Below are positions 1 to 8,823 of a stretch of DNA of 54,833 bases, piece after piece. Source of the stretch: an uncultured Alphaproteobacteria bacterium (GTDB lineage: Bacteria; Pseudomonadota; Alphaproteobacteria; RF32; CAG-239). Position 1 is the stretch's first letter; every line of letters starts with the position of its first letter. The stretch is taken from contig CAKQMH010000010.1 in the NCBI GenBank assembly GCA_934254915.1, positions 1 through 54,833 of the forward strand, in the 5' to 3' direction. The position numbers and the translations under genes were made by a program. The notes below the pieces were generated by a model that saw nothing but the letters and a program-made list of their open reading frames with translations, was not told where the DNA came from and made no database searches.

Positions 1-40
1 ATATCACGTTAATCTAAATAATCATCGTTCTTAACGTCAC

Positions 41-66
41 AAGGCCTTCCCTTATGGGAAGGCCTT
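41..66 (+). terminator. Hairpin, probable end of a gene left of the window
   Basis: A perfect 11-bp inverted repeat (AAGGCCTTCCC / GGGAAGGCCTT) with a TTAT loop is followed by GTTTG on the plus strand. The T-tail is weak. It probably ends a plus-strand gene outside the window and could also stop minus-strand transcripts leaving ssb. Confidence 0.55.
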
Positions 67-101
67 GTTTGTGGTTAGGAATCTCTTATCTAATCTTGTT
101 G

Positions 102-569
102 TTAGAATGGGATATCATCATCCAAATCAGCACTGCTGCCGGCCGGAGCTGAATCCCAACCGCTGCTCGAAGCTGCCGGAGAAAAGACATCGTTGCCGCC
201 GGCAGGAACTCCGTCACCTTTGGCATCAAGCAAAACCAAATTGCCGCTGAAGTTTTGCAATACAACTTCCGTAGTGTAACGTTCGCCGCCGTTATTATCT
301 TCCCAACGACGAGTTTGCAGTTGTCCTTCAAGATAAACCTTTGAACCCTTGCGCAGATATTTTTCAGCCACATCAGCTAATTGCGGGTTAAAGATGACAA
401 CGCGATGCCACTCGGTACGATCTTTGCGTTCACCGGTAGCTTTGTCGCGCCATGTATCGGATGTTGCGACATTAAGGTTTACAATTTTGGTGCCATTTTG
501 GGTATTGCTGACTTTCGGATCAGCACCGAGATTACCGACTAAAATGACTTTATTAATACTTCCTGCCAT
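102..569 (-). CDS. ssb: Single-stranded DNA-binding protein
   Basis: This 155-residue protein coats single-stranded DNA during replication, repair and recombination and recruits partner enzymes through its C-terminal tip. The first ~110 residues are a typical bacterial SSB OB fold, starting MAGSINKVILVGNLGADP and containing the conserved YLRKGSKVYLEGQL stretch. A glycine/serine-rich linker follows, and the protein ends in the acidic tail DDDIPF that binds helicases, nucleases and polymerase subunits. Length and ends match the family, so the gene is complete. AAGG lies about 9 nt before the ATG at 569. It stands alone; the binding-protein gene upstream on the same strand ends about 70 bp away with no clear terminator between them. 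Confidence 0.97.
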   Translation of the reverse strand: MAGSINKVILVGNLGADPKVSNTQNGTKIVNLNVATSDTWRDKATGERKDRTEWHRVVIFNPQLADVAEKYLRKGSKVYLEGQLQTRRWEDNNGGERYTTEVVLQNFSGNLVLLDAKGDGVPAGGNDVFSPAASSSGWDSAPAGSSADLDDDIPF

Positions 570-642
570 TACTCTTTACCTTATAAATATTTTTAAAAAC
601 TTCTTTTACTATACATAAATAAAACCAGAATGGAATATTTTA

Positions 643-1758
643 TCAATAGACCTGTGTATATTCACCGCCCTGAATTTTATAAATTCCGTAATTGACGATA
701 TTGTCAGGATTTCCGTTTGTGAACATTGTTTCGCCCCAGGCCGTGACAAAACGGGTTTTGTTCAAAATCTGCACTACATCCTGATATTTAAATGAATCTG
801 CTTTTTCAACCATATCCTGCCATAATTTTATGGCCGAATAGCCATAAACACCTAAGCCTTCGGGTTCTGCTCCCTGCAGCCGTAATCGTACCAATGTTTC
901 GGTAAAATTAGGACTGTTTTTCAAGCTAGGCAAAGCAATTTGATATGAGCCTTCAGCTAAATCACCCAACATTTCCTGATAATCGTTTTGGGCCTGATAA
1001 CGATCCGTAAAAAGCACAATATTACTGTTTTCGTCTTTAAGGTCGCGCGCCAGACGAGCTATTTCCTCTGCTTCGCCCAAAATATAAACCACTTTAGCCC
1101 CGCTTCCGTCGATTTTGCGTGCCAATCTGGTAATGTCACTTTTATAGAGCTGAAGATCATAGCTTTGTAATTCGGCTTGTTCATTGTCCGCAAAAAATTC
1201 TTTTTGTACCGCAGCGGCAATTTCCACGGCATTACGTTGAGCAGAATCATAGACCAGTGCCACCCGTTCGTCATCAAAATTAAGCCGGTAATAGTTGTAA
1301 AAATCTCGTCCCTGTCGGTCGGTCGAGCCAACCATTTTAACTAATCCGCTATGATTATGCTTGGTTTCATCCGCGCTGATACCGGTCGGAATAATCTGTA
1401 ATATTCCGGCTTGCGCATAGATATCCGACACCCGAAAAAACTCATTTTGGCAATAAGGTCCGATAACGAGATTCATTTTATCGGCAGTGTTGTTAACCGC
1501 CATCATTTGAGCGGTTGAAACGGCAAATTTGTCATCGCACCGATCATCAACAATCACCAGATTAATTCTCTCGCCCTGAATTCCGCCTTGGGAGTTGATG
1601 TCATCAACCGCGATTTTAACTCCATTAACAACTTCGTCGCCAAAGGTTTTAAGCTCGCCGACTCGCGGAGCAATAACCGCCACATTAACATCAGCCCGTG
1701 CGGTTGCAGCATAAATCAAAATTGATGCGCTCAAAAATATTTTTGCAAAATTTAACAT
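643..1758 (-). CDS. Periplasmic amino-acid-type ABC substrate-binding protein (LivJ-like)
   Basis: The 371-residue protein is predicted to be exported: a basic/hydrophobic N-terminus ends in ARA at about residue 22. The mature part starts DVNVAVIAPRVGELKTFG and continues with VNGVKIAVDDINSQGGIQG, the signature of the type-1 periplasmic binding fold (Peripla_BP_6, the LivJ/branched-chain amino acid family). These proteins bind an amino acid or related ligand in the periplasm and deliver it to an ABC transporter. No permease or ATPase gene lies next to it, so it is an orphan here, its ligand cannot be named, and it may serve a transporter elsewhere or act as a sensor. The start has only a weak ribosome-binding site. 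Confidence 0.82.
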   Translation of the reverse strand: MLNFAKIFLSASILIYAATARADVNVAVIAPRVGELKTFGDEVVNGVKIAVDDINSQGGIQGERINLVIVDDRCDDKFAVSTAQMMAVNNTADKMNLVIGPYCQNEFFRVSDIYAQAGILQIIPTGISADETKHNHSGLVKMVGSTDRQGRDFYNYYRLNFDDERVALVYDSAQRNAVEIAAAVQKEFFADNEQAELQSYDLQLYKSDITRLARKIDGSGAKVVYILGEAEEIARLARDLKDENSNIVLFTDRYQAQNDYQEMLGDLAEGSYQIALPSLKNSPNFTETLVRLRLQGAEPEGLGVYGYSAIKLWQDMVEKADSFKYQDVVQILNKTRFVTAWGETMFTNGNPDNIVNYGIYKIQGGEYTQVY

Positions 1759-1840
1759 AAATACAACGTCATACTCTTATTTGTCGGCTCAATATGTTAA
1801 ACATATTTTTATTTATTTCAAGCATTTTTTAATTTTTCTA

Positions 1841-1871
1841 TTGACAAAATAATCGATTTTTGACAAAATAA
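1841..1871 (+). promoter_or_regulatory. Duplicated 12-mer containing a -35-like TTGACA
   Basis: TTGACAAAATAA occurs twice, at 1841-1852 and 1860-1871, 19 bp apart (about two helical turns), upstream of the gene at 1913 and in the divergent gap with the binding-protein gene. Each copy contains the -35 consensus TTGACA. Possible -10 hexamers follow (TAGAAT at 1880-1885, TATTAT at 1886-1891) but the spacing is not ideal. It could be tandem promoters or a two-site operator. Confidence 0.35.
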
Positions 1872-1912
1872 ACCAGTTTTAGAATTATTATTAAACTATC
1901 AAAATAAAAAAT

Positions 1913-2422
1913 ATGGAAAGAAAAGAAAAATATTACAACCCCGGTTACAATAATGCAGAACAAGTGTTGCGTTGCTTTTGCAATCTTAAAGGATTCAGTC
2001 CTGATGAATGTGAAGCTAAGTTGGTAATATTCATCGGATGGAATGGTTTTGAATACTGCACTTCCACTGACTGGATGATAACAACACCTCTTGGTGTGTT
2101 TGTTTGGACACCGGCATATCGTCCCCAAGGAGCATCATACATCACCTTGGAGGCAAATATGAAGATTACTGCAGATAATTCCGGCCTTTGGACGCTTAAC
2201 CGTGATCAAAAAACATCATACGTTGTCGCTTCCGATGGTAAAAAATACGAATTTAACGGAAGCAGCTTATTGGCTGTTCCGGTGCAGGAGGGTTCGGTTA
2301 TACCGTACAATGACTGTATGGTTGAGCTGGTTGAAGATGCCAAAAACCGTTACTACATCGTCAAAATCGATGAAAATACGATTTATGCAGAATTCGGCGA
2401 CGCTCAACTCGCAATGAAATAA
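1913..2422 (+). CDS. Hypothetical protein, 169 aa
   Basis: I do not recognise this protein. It is soluble in appearance, with no signal peptide or membrane segment. The N-terminal ~75 residues contain three cysteines (LRCFCNLKGFSPDEC) and several aromatic residues. The C-terminal half reads like a small beta-rich domain, with alternating hydrophobic/polar stretches such as YYIVKIDENTIYAEFG. It is monocistronic: a divergent gene lies upstream and a strong terminator starts 56 bp downstream. The ATG follows an A-rich leader with no obvious Shine-Dalgarno. Codon use resembles the neighbours, so it is probably a real gene. Confidence 0.6.
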   Translation: MERKEKYYNPGYNNAEQVLRCFCNLKGFSPDECEAKLVIFIGWNGFEYCTSTDWMITTPLGVFVWTPAYRPQGASYITLEANMKITADNSGLWTLNRDQKTSYVVASDGKKYEFNGSSLLAVPVQEGSVIPYNDCMVELVEDAKNRYYIVKIDENTIYAEFGDAQLAMK

Positions 2423-2477
2423 TCCTTAAATTTAGCTGTGATTTAATTTCTTTTTGCCATTTAGTGAAATTCGTTTT

Positions 2478-2515
2478 ACCGCAGTCATGTCGAGAGACAC
2501 ACTGCGGTTTTTTTT
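2478..2515 (+). terminator. Rho-independent terminator
   Basis: The stem ACCGCAG (2478-2484) / CTGCGGT (2502-2508), with an inner TGTC/GACA helix, is followed by a run of eight T. It ends the 1913-2422 gene and separates it from uvrA. Confidence 0.85.
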
Positions 2516-2638
2516 ATTTTGTTCACCTATTGTTCTTTGTTGACATTTAAAAAATCAGTTATTAAACCTTTATAGTAGGCTAATTTTTACTATTGATATT
2601 TAAAGCCGTTTGGCTATATTTGCCAGACAGGAGAAAAG

Positions 2639-5449
2639 ATGATGAGCAATGATAAGATTGAGATTAAAGGCGCGCGTGAACACAACCTTAAAAATATTGA
2701 TGTCAGCATTCCGAAGAACAAGCTGACCGTGATTACCGGTTTATCCGGTTCGGGCAAGTCATCGTTGGCCTTTGACACTATTTATGCCGAAGGGCAGCGT
2801 CGTTATGTCGAAAGCCTGTCATCATATGCCCGCCAATTTCTGGACTTAATGAAAAAACCGGAAGTAGATTCGATTGAAGGCTTGTCACCGGCGATTTCGA
2901 TCGAACAAAAAACCACTTCGCATAACCCTCGTTCCACGGTTGGAACGGTTACCGAAATATATGACTATATGCGTTTGCTGTGGGCCAGAGTAGGCGTTCC
3001 TTATTCGCCGGTTACCGGTCTGCCGATAGAATCGCAAACCATTTCGCAAATGGTGGATAAGGTTTTGGAATTTCCGCAGGGAACTAAGCTTTTGCTCTTA
3101 GCCCCGCTTGCCCGCGGCAAAAAAGGCGAGTTCAAAAAAGAAATCGAACATCTGCAAAAACAAGGTTATCAGCGCCTCAAAATTGATGGTGAAATTTATG
3201 ATATTGAAGAAGTTCCGACGCTTAATAAAAATCAAAAGCACGATATTGAAGTTGTGGTTGACCGCATTATTGTCAAACCCGAAATTGCCGAACGTTTGGC
3301 GCAGTCATTTGAAACAGCAATTAAGATTGGTGACGGTTTGGCTTTTACGGAAGAAGTTACCACGGCTAAACGCACCACTTTTTCTTCCAAATTTGCTTGT
3401 CCGGTTTCGGGGTTTACGATTGAGGAAATTGAACCGCGTCTGTTCTCGTTTAACAATCCGTATGGGGCTTGTCCGCACTGTGACGGTATCGGGGCGCGTC
3501 TTTACATGGATCCGGACTTAATTGTTCCCAATCCGCACTTGTCGCTTGCTCAAGGCGCTATTGCTCCTTGGAGTTTGGGCAAAACCGCTTTCCATAATCA
3601 GGCGATTGAATCTCTGTGTGATTTTTTGCAGATTTCGCCTAAAACTCCGTGGGAAGATTTGCCTGAACGCGCTCGTAATATTATCTTATACGGCTCAGGT
3701 AATATTTCGATTCCGATTTATTATTCAAGTTTTGTATCGGACAAACCGTTTGAGGGGGTTGTCGCCAATATGGAACGACGTTTTCTGGAAACTGATTCGG
3801 CTTGGGTGCGTGAAGAATTTGCGAAGTATCAGTCAGCCGCACCGTGCGAATATTGTCATGGCAAGCGCCTTAAACCCGAAGCACTGGCAGTTAAAATCGG
3901 CGGACAGGATATTATGGATATTTCGGCTTTGTCGGTAAAAAAGGCGTTGGAGTGGTTTCGCGGTATCGGACCGAATCTTTCACCTAAGAAGCAGGAAATC
4001 GCGGCCAAAATTCTCAAAGAAATCATTGAACGCTTGAGCTTCTTAAACAATGTCGGACTTGACTATTTATCATTAACGCGAATGTCCGGTACGCTTTCGG
4101 GCGGTGAAGCGCAGCGTATTCGTCTGGCCAGCCAAATCGGTTCGGGTTTAACCGGTGTGTTATATGTTTTGGACGAACCGTCTATCGGGCTGCACCAACG
4201 CGACAATGATCGGCTGCTTGAAACTTTAACCCGTCTGCGTGATATCGGCAATACCGTTATTGTGGTGGAGCATGATGAAGATGCCATTCGTTCGGCGGAC
4301 TACTTAATCGACATGGGGCCGGAAGCCGGACAAAACGGTGGTGAGGTTGTGGCCAGCGGTGCGGTTAAAGATGTCTTGAAAACCCGCAGTCTTACGGCAC
4401 AATATTTGAACGGAGAACGCCGCATTGCCGTGCCGGAAAAACGGCGTAAAGGCAACGGCAAATTTATCGGCTTAAAAGGTGCTTGCACCAACAACCTTAA
4501 AAACGTCGACTTAAAAATTCCTTTGGGGGTAATGACTTGCGTCACCGGTGTATCCGGCGGCGGCAAATCATCACTGATTTTGGAAACGCTTTGCAAAGCC
4601 TTAAATCGCGAAATAAACGGTTCTCGTGGTCAGGCCGGAGTATATGATAAGCTCATCGGAGCTGAAAATATTGATAAAATCATCAATATTGATCAATCGC
4701 CAATCGGACGCACTCCGCGCTCTAATCCCGCAACATATACCGGACTTTTTACATATATTAGGGATTGGTTTGCCGGTTTGCCGGAGGCTAAAGCCCGCGG
4801 CTACAATGCCGGACGTTTTTCGTTTAATGTTGCCGGCGGACGCTGTGAAGCCTGTAAAGGTGACGGCGTTACCAAAATCGAAATGCACTTTTTGCCTGAT
4901 GTTTATGTTGCTTGCGATGTTTGTAAAGGGCAGCGTTTCAATCGTGAAACTTTGGAGATAAAGTATAAGAACAAATCAATTGCCGATGTCTTGGATATGA
5001 CGGTTGATGAGGCTTATGACTTTTTTGAGGCGATTCCTGCCATTCGCAATCGTTTGGAGCTGTTGCGCAAAGTCGGTCTGGGGTATGTGCATTTGGGGCA
5101 GTCGGCCACGACTTTGTCCGGCGGCGAGGCGCAACGTATCAAGCTTTCCAAAGAGTTGTCAAAACGTGCAACCGGCCGCACATTATATATCTTGGATGAA
5201 CCGACCACCGGTCTGCACTTTGAGGACATAAATCGCCTACTGAAAGTTTTGCATGCGCTTGTTGATCAGGGCAACAGTATGATTGTGATTGAGCATAATC
5301 TTGATGTTATAAAAACCGCAGATTGGATTGTTGACTTAGGACCGGAAGGCGGGGATGGCGGCGGCAAAATCATTGCTGAAGGCACGCCGGAAGAAGTGGC
5401 GCAATCGCCGATAAGTTACACGGCAAAATATTTGCGGGATAAACTCTAG
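2639..5449 (+). CDS. uvrA: Excinuclease ABC subunit A
   Basis: UvrA is the damage-recognition ATPase of nucleotide excision repair; a dimer scans DNA with UvrB and hands over lesions for UvrC to cut. The 936-residue length is normal. The protein shows two ABC ATPase halves: Walker A GLSGSGKSS near residue 35 and signature LSGGEAQRIRLA near 484, then Walker A GVSGGGKSS near 637 and signature LSGGEAQRIKLS near 824. Zinc-binding cysteine pairs are visible at CPHCDG (~279), CEYCHG (~403), CEACKG (~735) and CDVCKG (~758). GGAG precedes two consecutive ATG codons (2639 and 2642), either of which could be used. The gene is monocistronic. Its TAG stop overlaps the stop of the convergent gene. uvrC is in the same window at 15-17 kb. 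Confidence 0.98.
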   Translation: MMSNDKIEIKGAREHNLKNIDVSIPKNKLTVITGLSGSGKSSLAFDTIYAEGQRRYVESLSSYARQFLDLMKKPEVDSIEGLSPAISIEQKTTSHNPRSTVGTVTEIYDYMRLLWARVGVPYSPVTGLPIESQTISQMVDKVLEFPQGTKLLLLAPLARGKKGEFKKEIEHLQKQGYQRLKIDGEIYDIEEVPTLNKNQKHDIEVVVDRIIVKPEIAERLAQSFETAIKIGDGLAFTEEVTTAKRTTFSSKFACPVSGFTIEEIEPRLFSFNNPYGACPHCDGIGARLYMDPDLIVPNPHLSLAQGAIAPWSLGKTAFHNQAIESLCDFLQISPKTPWEDLPERARNIILYGSGNISIPIYYSSFVSDKPFEGVVANMERRFLETDSAWVREEFAKYQSAAPCEYCHGKRLKPEALAVKIGGQDIMDISALSVKKALEWFRGIGPNLSPKKQEIAAKILKEIIERLSFLNNVGLDYLSLTRMSGTLSGGEAQRIRLASQIGSGLTGVLYVLDEPSIGLHQRDNDRLLETLTRLRDIGNTVIVVEHDEDAIRSADYLIDMGPEAGQNGGEVVASGAVKDVLKTRSLTAQYLNGERRIAVPEKRRKGNGKFIGLKGACTNNLKNVDLKIPLGVMTCVTGVSGGGKSSLILETLCKALNREINGSRGQAGVYDKLIGAENIDKIINIDQSPIGRTPRSNPATYTGLFTYIRDWFAGLPEAKARGYNAGRFSFNVAGGRCEACKGDGVTKIEMHFLPDVYVACDVCKGQRFNRETLEIKYKNKSIADVLDMTVDEAYDFFEAIPAIRNRLELLRKVGLGYVHLGQSATTLSGGEAQRIKLSKELSKRATGRTLYILDEPTTGLHFEDINRLLKVLHALVDQGNSMIVIEHNLDVIKTADWIVDLGPEGGDGGGKIIAEGTPEEVAQSPISYTAKYLRDKL

Positions 5450-6846
5450 CGGCCGTCACCGCCGCGGCCGCCATGACCATCGGCTAAGGATGAAGTGTAG
5501 ATTTGCATAACTTGTTGACTCATCCGCAGGGTTATCGGATCGCCGTCTTTACGCAACACGTCGCAAAGTTCCTGAACCTCAGGTTTGGCGTATGAACCTT
5601 TAACCGTAATATCGCCAAACATGCGGGCTATTTTTTTTGCAAAGTAGGGATTAAATTCCTGCACTTCGTCGGCCGTGTCGGTAAAAGATTCGCTATAAAT
5701 TTTGGCTACGTCCAGCACTAATTTCTTATCAATAACGGGGAGCTCTTCTGAGACCAGATATTCCGGAAACAATGACTCGGCTTTAGTGCGCTGATTGGTG
5801 GTTTCGGCCTCACGATAGAGCATTTGGGCAAGCAAATCAGGTGAAACATTTTCATTTTGATAGTTCCACATCGCATATGTACTTAAATATTGGGCATAGA
5901 GTTTTACCTGATTTTTATCAACCTTTTTTTGCTGCCATAACTGTGCGTTAATCGCCTCGTAAGGTTCGGAAATATATTTGATTTTTTCACTAACTTTTTT
6001 AGCCGTATCAGATTTATTCATAACCGCTTTTATGTAAGTATTGATATTATCAAAATCCTTGCTGGCAAAGAATGACAGCTCTTCTTCCGAAAAAGCAATT
6101 CCGGCTCGTTTAATCTGCGACAACAGCTTTTTACGCGCCTCGTGATTAAGGGTGAATTGTTCGCCGTCTTTGTCGGTGGCGGTCATATCTTTAAGGACTT
6201 CGCCATTACGCGATATGGTGCGCAAAAAATCCTGAGCGGAAATTATTTTGGCTTTACCATTGCTTTTTTGGCTTTCCTTTAACAGATTGCCTAAGACTTT
6301 GACGGTGCTGTTTTTTACATATTCAAAATTTTCATCATCAGGTTTGATATCATAGTTGCCAAGTTGAGCATATAGGCGGCGATAATCATCGGTGGCGTAT
6401 TTGTAGTTCAGATAGTCGAGGGCGTTGATTTTATCTTTAGGCATTAAATCAAGATTAAAACCGGTCAAGATATCAATCATATTGCGGCGAATATGAGCCT
6501 CAATGCGAAACCGTGAAGCGTCGGTTTGGGGGAGATTTGGCATTTCGAATTGTAAGAAATTCCATAAAACCGAACCGGAGCCGGTTTTAACATCTTGGGC
6601 GGTATTGATATAGTCTTTAACACTGTTACGGATAGCCTCTTCCATGGAGATATACATGCCGTATTCAATCTTGGGCAGCCCGTTAGTATCAAGAAAATTT
6701 CGTAAATTGCTTCCTTGGCTTTGGTAATCGATATCGCGTTTTTGTTGGTTGGAGATTTTAACCGCTTCACTCGCCAAAAGGGCTACCCACTTTTTGCGAA
6801 TGTTTGGATTTTGCGAATAAGGGTTTAGGGCTGCTAAATCATCCAT
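5446..6846 (-). CDS. Hypothetical protein, 466 aa
   Basis: I cannot assign this protein to a family. It has no signal peptide or membrane segment, is rich in charged and amide residues, and looks mostly alpha-helical, with many EKIKYISEPYEAINAQLWQQ-like helices. The last residues (DGHGGRGGDGR) form a glycine-rich tail. ATG at 6846 follows GGAGACGCCC, a usable ribosome-binding site. Its stop codon and the uvrA stop share the palindrome CTAG, so the genes converge with a 4-bp overlap. The long uninterrupted frame with ordinary codon use supports a real, perhaps lineage-specific, cytoplasmic protein. Confidence 0.7.
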   Translation of the reverse strand: MDDLAALNPYSQNPNIRKKWVALLASEAVKISNQQKRDIDYQSQGSNLRNFLDTNGLPKIEYGMYISMEEAIRNSVKDYINTAQDVKTGSGSVLWNFLQFEMPNLPQTDASRFRIEAHIRRNMIDILTGFNLDLMPKDKINALDYLNYKYATDDYRRLYAQLGNYDIKPDDENFEYVKNSTVKVLGNLLKESQKSNGKAKIISAQDFLRTISRNGEVLKDMTATDKDGEQFTLNHEARKKLLSQIKRAGIAFSEEELSFFASKDFDNINTYIKAVMNKSDTAKKVSEKIKYISEPYEAINAQLWQQKKVDKNQVKLYAQYLSTYAMWNYQNENVSPDLLAQMLYREAETTNQRTKAESLFPEYLVSEELPVIDKKLVLDVAKIYSESFTDTADEVQEFNPYFAKKIARMFGDITVKGSYAKPEVQELCDVLRKDGDPITLRMSQQVMQIYTSSLADGHGGRGGDGR

Positions 6847-6931
6847 GGGCGTCTCCTTTTGTCTATTTTTCTGTAATTATACACTGTTTTATACAAAACG
6901 CAACAAAAAAGGCGAGGGGATGTTTTAAAGA

Positions 6932-7191
6932 ATGTCATGTAGACTATATAAAATGTCACCCTGAGCGCAGTTGTTTTTAAAATGTCATTTCGACTGGAGC
7001 GATAGCGAAATGGAGAAATCTCGGCCTTAATGTGCTGTCGGGCGTAAGTCCCGACATTGATATCGTTGCGACTTGGTACAAAAAAGTAGCCGAGACCCTT
7101 CGACTACGCTCAGGGTGACAATATTTGTGCCGCGACTGGTGCGCGGCACGGGGAATAAAGCCGAGATGTCTCGACTTCGCTCGACATGACA
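6932..7191. repeat. Mosaic of short palindromic (REP-like) repeats
   Basis: The 431-bp gap between the 466-aa gene and rsfS holds no convincing gene. It contains several small palindromes: the TGTCACCCTGAGCG type at 6954-6968 and, inverted, at 7090-7119 (ACCCT...AGGGT arms); CATTTCG...CGAAATG near 6986-7012; TGTCGGG/CCCGACA at 7036-7056; GTGCCGCG/CGCGGCAC at 7127-7149; and ATGTC...GACAT at 7166-7187. Related TGTCA...TCTCGG pieces recur at 33448 and 51411. Small frames here are by-products of the repeats. Confidence 0.75.
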
Positions 7192-7277
7192 TTTTTTATG
7201 CTTGGTCAGAATGACTATGGAAAAAACGCTTGGTCGAAATGGCGTTTTAAAGAACGTGATTGTCAGGGGAAATGATA

Positions 7278-7652
7278 TTACTGGCGGCGGGTGGATTTAT
7301 TGGCGACGGCAGCCCACATTTTTTCAATGGAATAAAATTCTCTGACTTCCGGTTTGAAAATATGGACGATGACATCAAAAGCATCAATCAAAACCCAATC
7401 GGCTTTTTCAGCGCCTTCAATCACTGATTTATAGCCGGCAGCTTTCAGCTTCATCTCAATTTGGTCGGCAAGAGAGGCAACATGGCGTTGTGAAGTTCCA
7501 CTGGCAACAACCATATAGCTGGCAATAGAGGTTTTACCCTGCAAGTCCATGGTTACAATGTCTTCGGCTTTGCCGTCATCCAATGATTGGGTGATAATAT
7601 TTAAAATCTTTTCAGCTTCGTCAACAGCGGCGGGGGTGTTCTTTTTTACCAA
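7278..7652 (-). CDS. rsfS: Ribosomal silencing factor RsfS
   Basis: RsfS binds ribosomal protein L14 (uL14) and prevents 30S-50S joining, lowering translation in stationary phase. The protein (124 aa) has the family core: a helical start ending in AEKILNIITQSLDDGKAEDIVTMDL, then IASYMVVASGTSQRHVASLADQI and WVLIDAFDVIVHIFKPEVREFYSIEKMW. I place the start at a TTG codon (7650-7652) because AGGAG lies 7 nt upstream and the 5' extension of the frame would run into obgE. The gap to obgE is 10 bp and the two should be co-transcribed; this obgE-rsfS link is common in Alphaproteobacteria. A repeat mosaic follows the stop. Confidence 0.93.
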   Translation of the reverse strand: MVKKNTPAAVDEAEKILNIITQSLDDGKAEDIVTMDLQGKTSIASYMVVASGTSQRHVASLADQIEMKLKAAGYKSVIEGAEKADWVLIDAFDVIVHIFKPEVREFYSIEKMWAAVANKSTRRQ

Positions 7653-7662
7653 TTTATTACTC

Positions 7663-8724
7663 CTAATCCAATGGCGACCACGGTTTAGTTTCAGCCGGTG
7701 CTGCTTCTTCCGCGGCAACTTCATTTTTGTTTTTGCGCTTTCTTGTAATATACTTGTTAACTTCTAAAAGGCAATCAAAAATTCCTTGTTTCGCAATGGC
7801 TGACATCAGATAAACTTTTTTGCCGGAAGCTTGTTCCAAAGCGGCTTGCTTTTTCGAGGCATCTTCGGCGGTCAGGGCATCACATTTGTTTAGAACTACG
7901 ACTTCAGGTTTGTTTTTCAGGCTGTCATTGTATAATTCCAGCTCGCGACGGATTGAGGTGTAAGCTGCGACAACGTCGTCCTGTGTGGCGTCAATCAGAT
8001 GAATGAAGGCTGAGCAACGTTCAACGTGTTTGAGGAAGCGGTCGCCAAGTCCGACACCCTCATGCGCACCGGCAATAAGCCCCGGGATGTCTGCAATAAC
8101 CATTTCATAACCATCAACCCACGCAACGCCTAAATTCGGGTGCAGAGTGGTAAACGGATAATCGGCAATTTTGGGGCGAGCCTTGGTTACTACGGACAGA
8201 AAAGTTGATTTGCCGGCGTTGGGCATACCAATCAACCCGACATCAGCAATTACCTTAAGCCGCAACCAAACCCATTTCTCTTCTCCAGGCCAGCCCGGTT
8301 CGGCATAGCGCGGAGCTTGGTTGGTTGATGATTTAAATTGTTCGTTGCCGCGTCCGCCGTCGCCGCCTTTGGCCAACAAAAAACGCTGTCCGGCTTCTAC
8401 CATGTCGACAATAAGCGTTTCCTGATCTTCGGCCAAAATTTCGGTGCCGACCGGAACTTTGATGATGATATCCTCTCCTTTAGAGCCGGTTTTTTGCGAA
8501 CCTTTGCCGTTTTCACCGCGTTGAGCTTTGAAATGCTGTGTGTAGCGGAAATCAATCAAGGTATTGAGGTTCGGAACGGCTTCAACGTAAACATTGCCGC
8601 CTTTGCCGCCATCGCCACCGTTAGGACCGCCGAACTCAATATATTTTTCACGACGAAAAGATACACAGCCGGCGCCGCCGTCTCCGGATTTGATAAATAT
8701 TTTGGCCTGATCTAAAAATTTCAT
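7663..8724 (-). CDS. obgE: GTPase Obg (CgtA)
   Basis: Obg is an essential GTPase linked to 50S maturation and stress responses. The 353-residue protein begins MKFLDQAKIFIKSGDGGAGC and has the glycine-rich Obg domain (residues ~1-160), followed by a G domain with G1 GMPNAGKST near residue 165, G3 DIPGLI near 212 and NKCD near 283. The C-terminal tail is short and lysine/alanine-rich. It follows rpmA after about 100 bp containing a terminator-like hairpin, and precedes rsfS by 10 bp. The order rplU-rpmA-obgE is widely conserved. Confidence 0.97.
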   Translation of the reverse strand: MKFLDQAKIFIKSGDGGAGCVSFRREKYIEFGGPNGGDGGKGGNVYVEAVPNLNTLIDFRYTQHFKAQRGENGKGSQKTGSKGEDIIIKVPVGTEILAEDQETLIVDMVEAGQRFLLAKGGDGGRGNEQFKSSTNQAPRYAEPGWPGEEKWVWLRLKVIADVGLIGMPNAGKSTFLSVVTKARPKIADYPFTTLHPNLGVAWVDGYEMVIADIPGLIAGAHEGVGLGDRFLKHVERCSAFIHLIDATQDDVVAAYTSIRRELELYNDSLKNKPEVVVLNKCDALTAEDASKKQAALEQASGKKVYLMSAIAKQGIFDCLLEVNKYITRKRKNKNEVAAEEAAPAETKPWSPLD

Positions 8725-8775
8725 GGTTTTTTCCCGCTAAAACATTAGGAAAGTAATCGCATTTAGTGAAAAGTA

Positions 8776-8799
8776 AAGGGGATGTTTGAGCATCCCCTT
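8776..8799 (-). terminator. Terminator-like hairpin after rpmA
   Basis: AAGGGGATG (8776-8784) pairs perfectly with CATCCCCTT (8791-8799) around a 6-nt loop. On the minus strand the tail is TACTTTTC, only moderately T-rich, so it may attenuate rather than fully stop transcription from the ribosomal genes into obgE. Confidence 0.55.
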
Positions 8800-8823
8800 G
8801 CGCTTTGTTTGCTTTTCTGCGGA

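Noticed and set aside
6977..7192. 71-codon minus-strand frame in the repeat mosaic
   Set aside because: It is translated from the palindromic repeats (CHPERSRR-type peptide) and has no ribosome-binding site.
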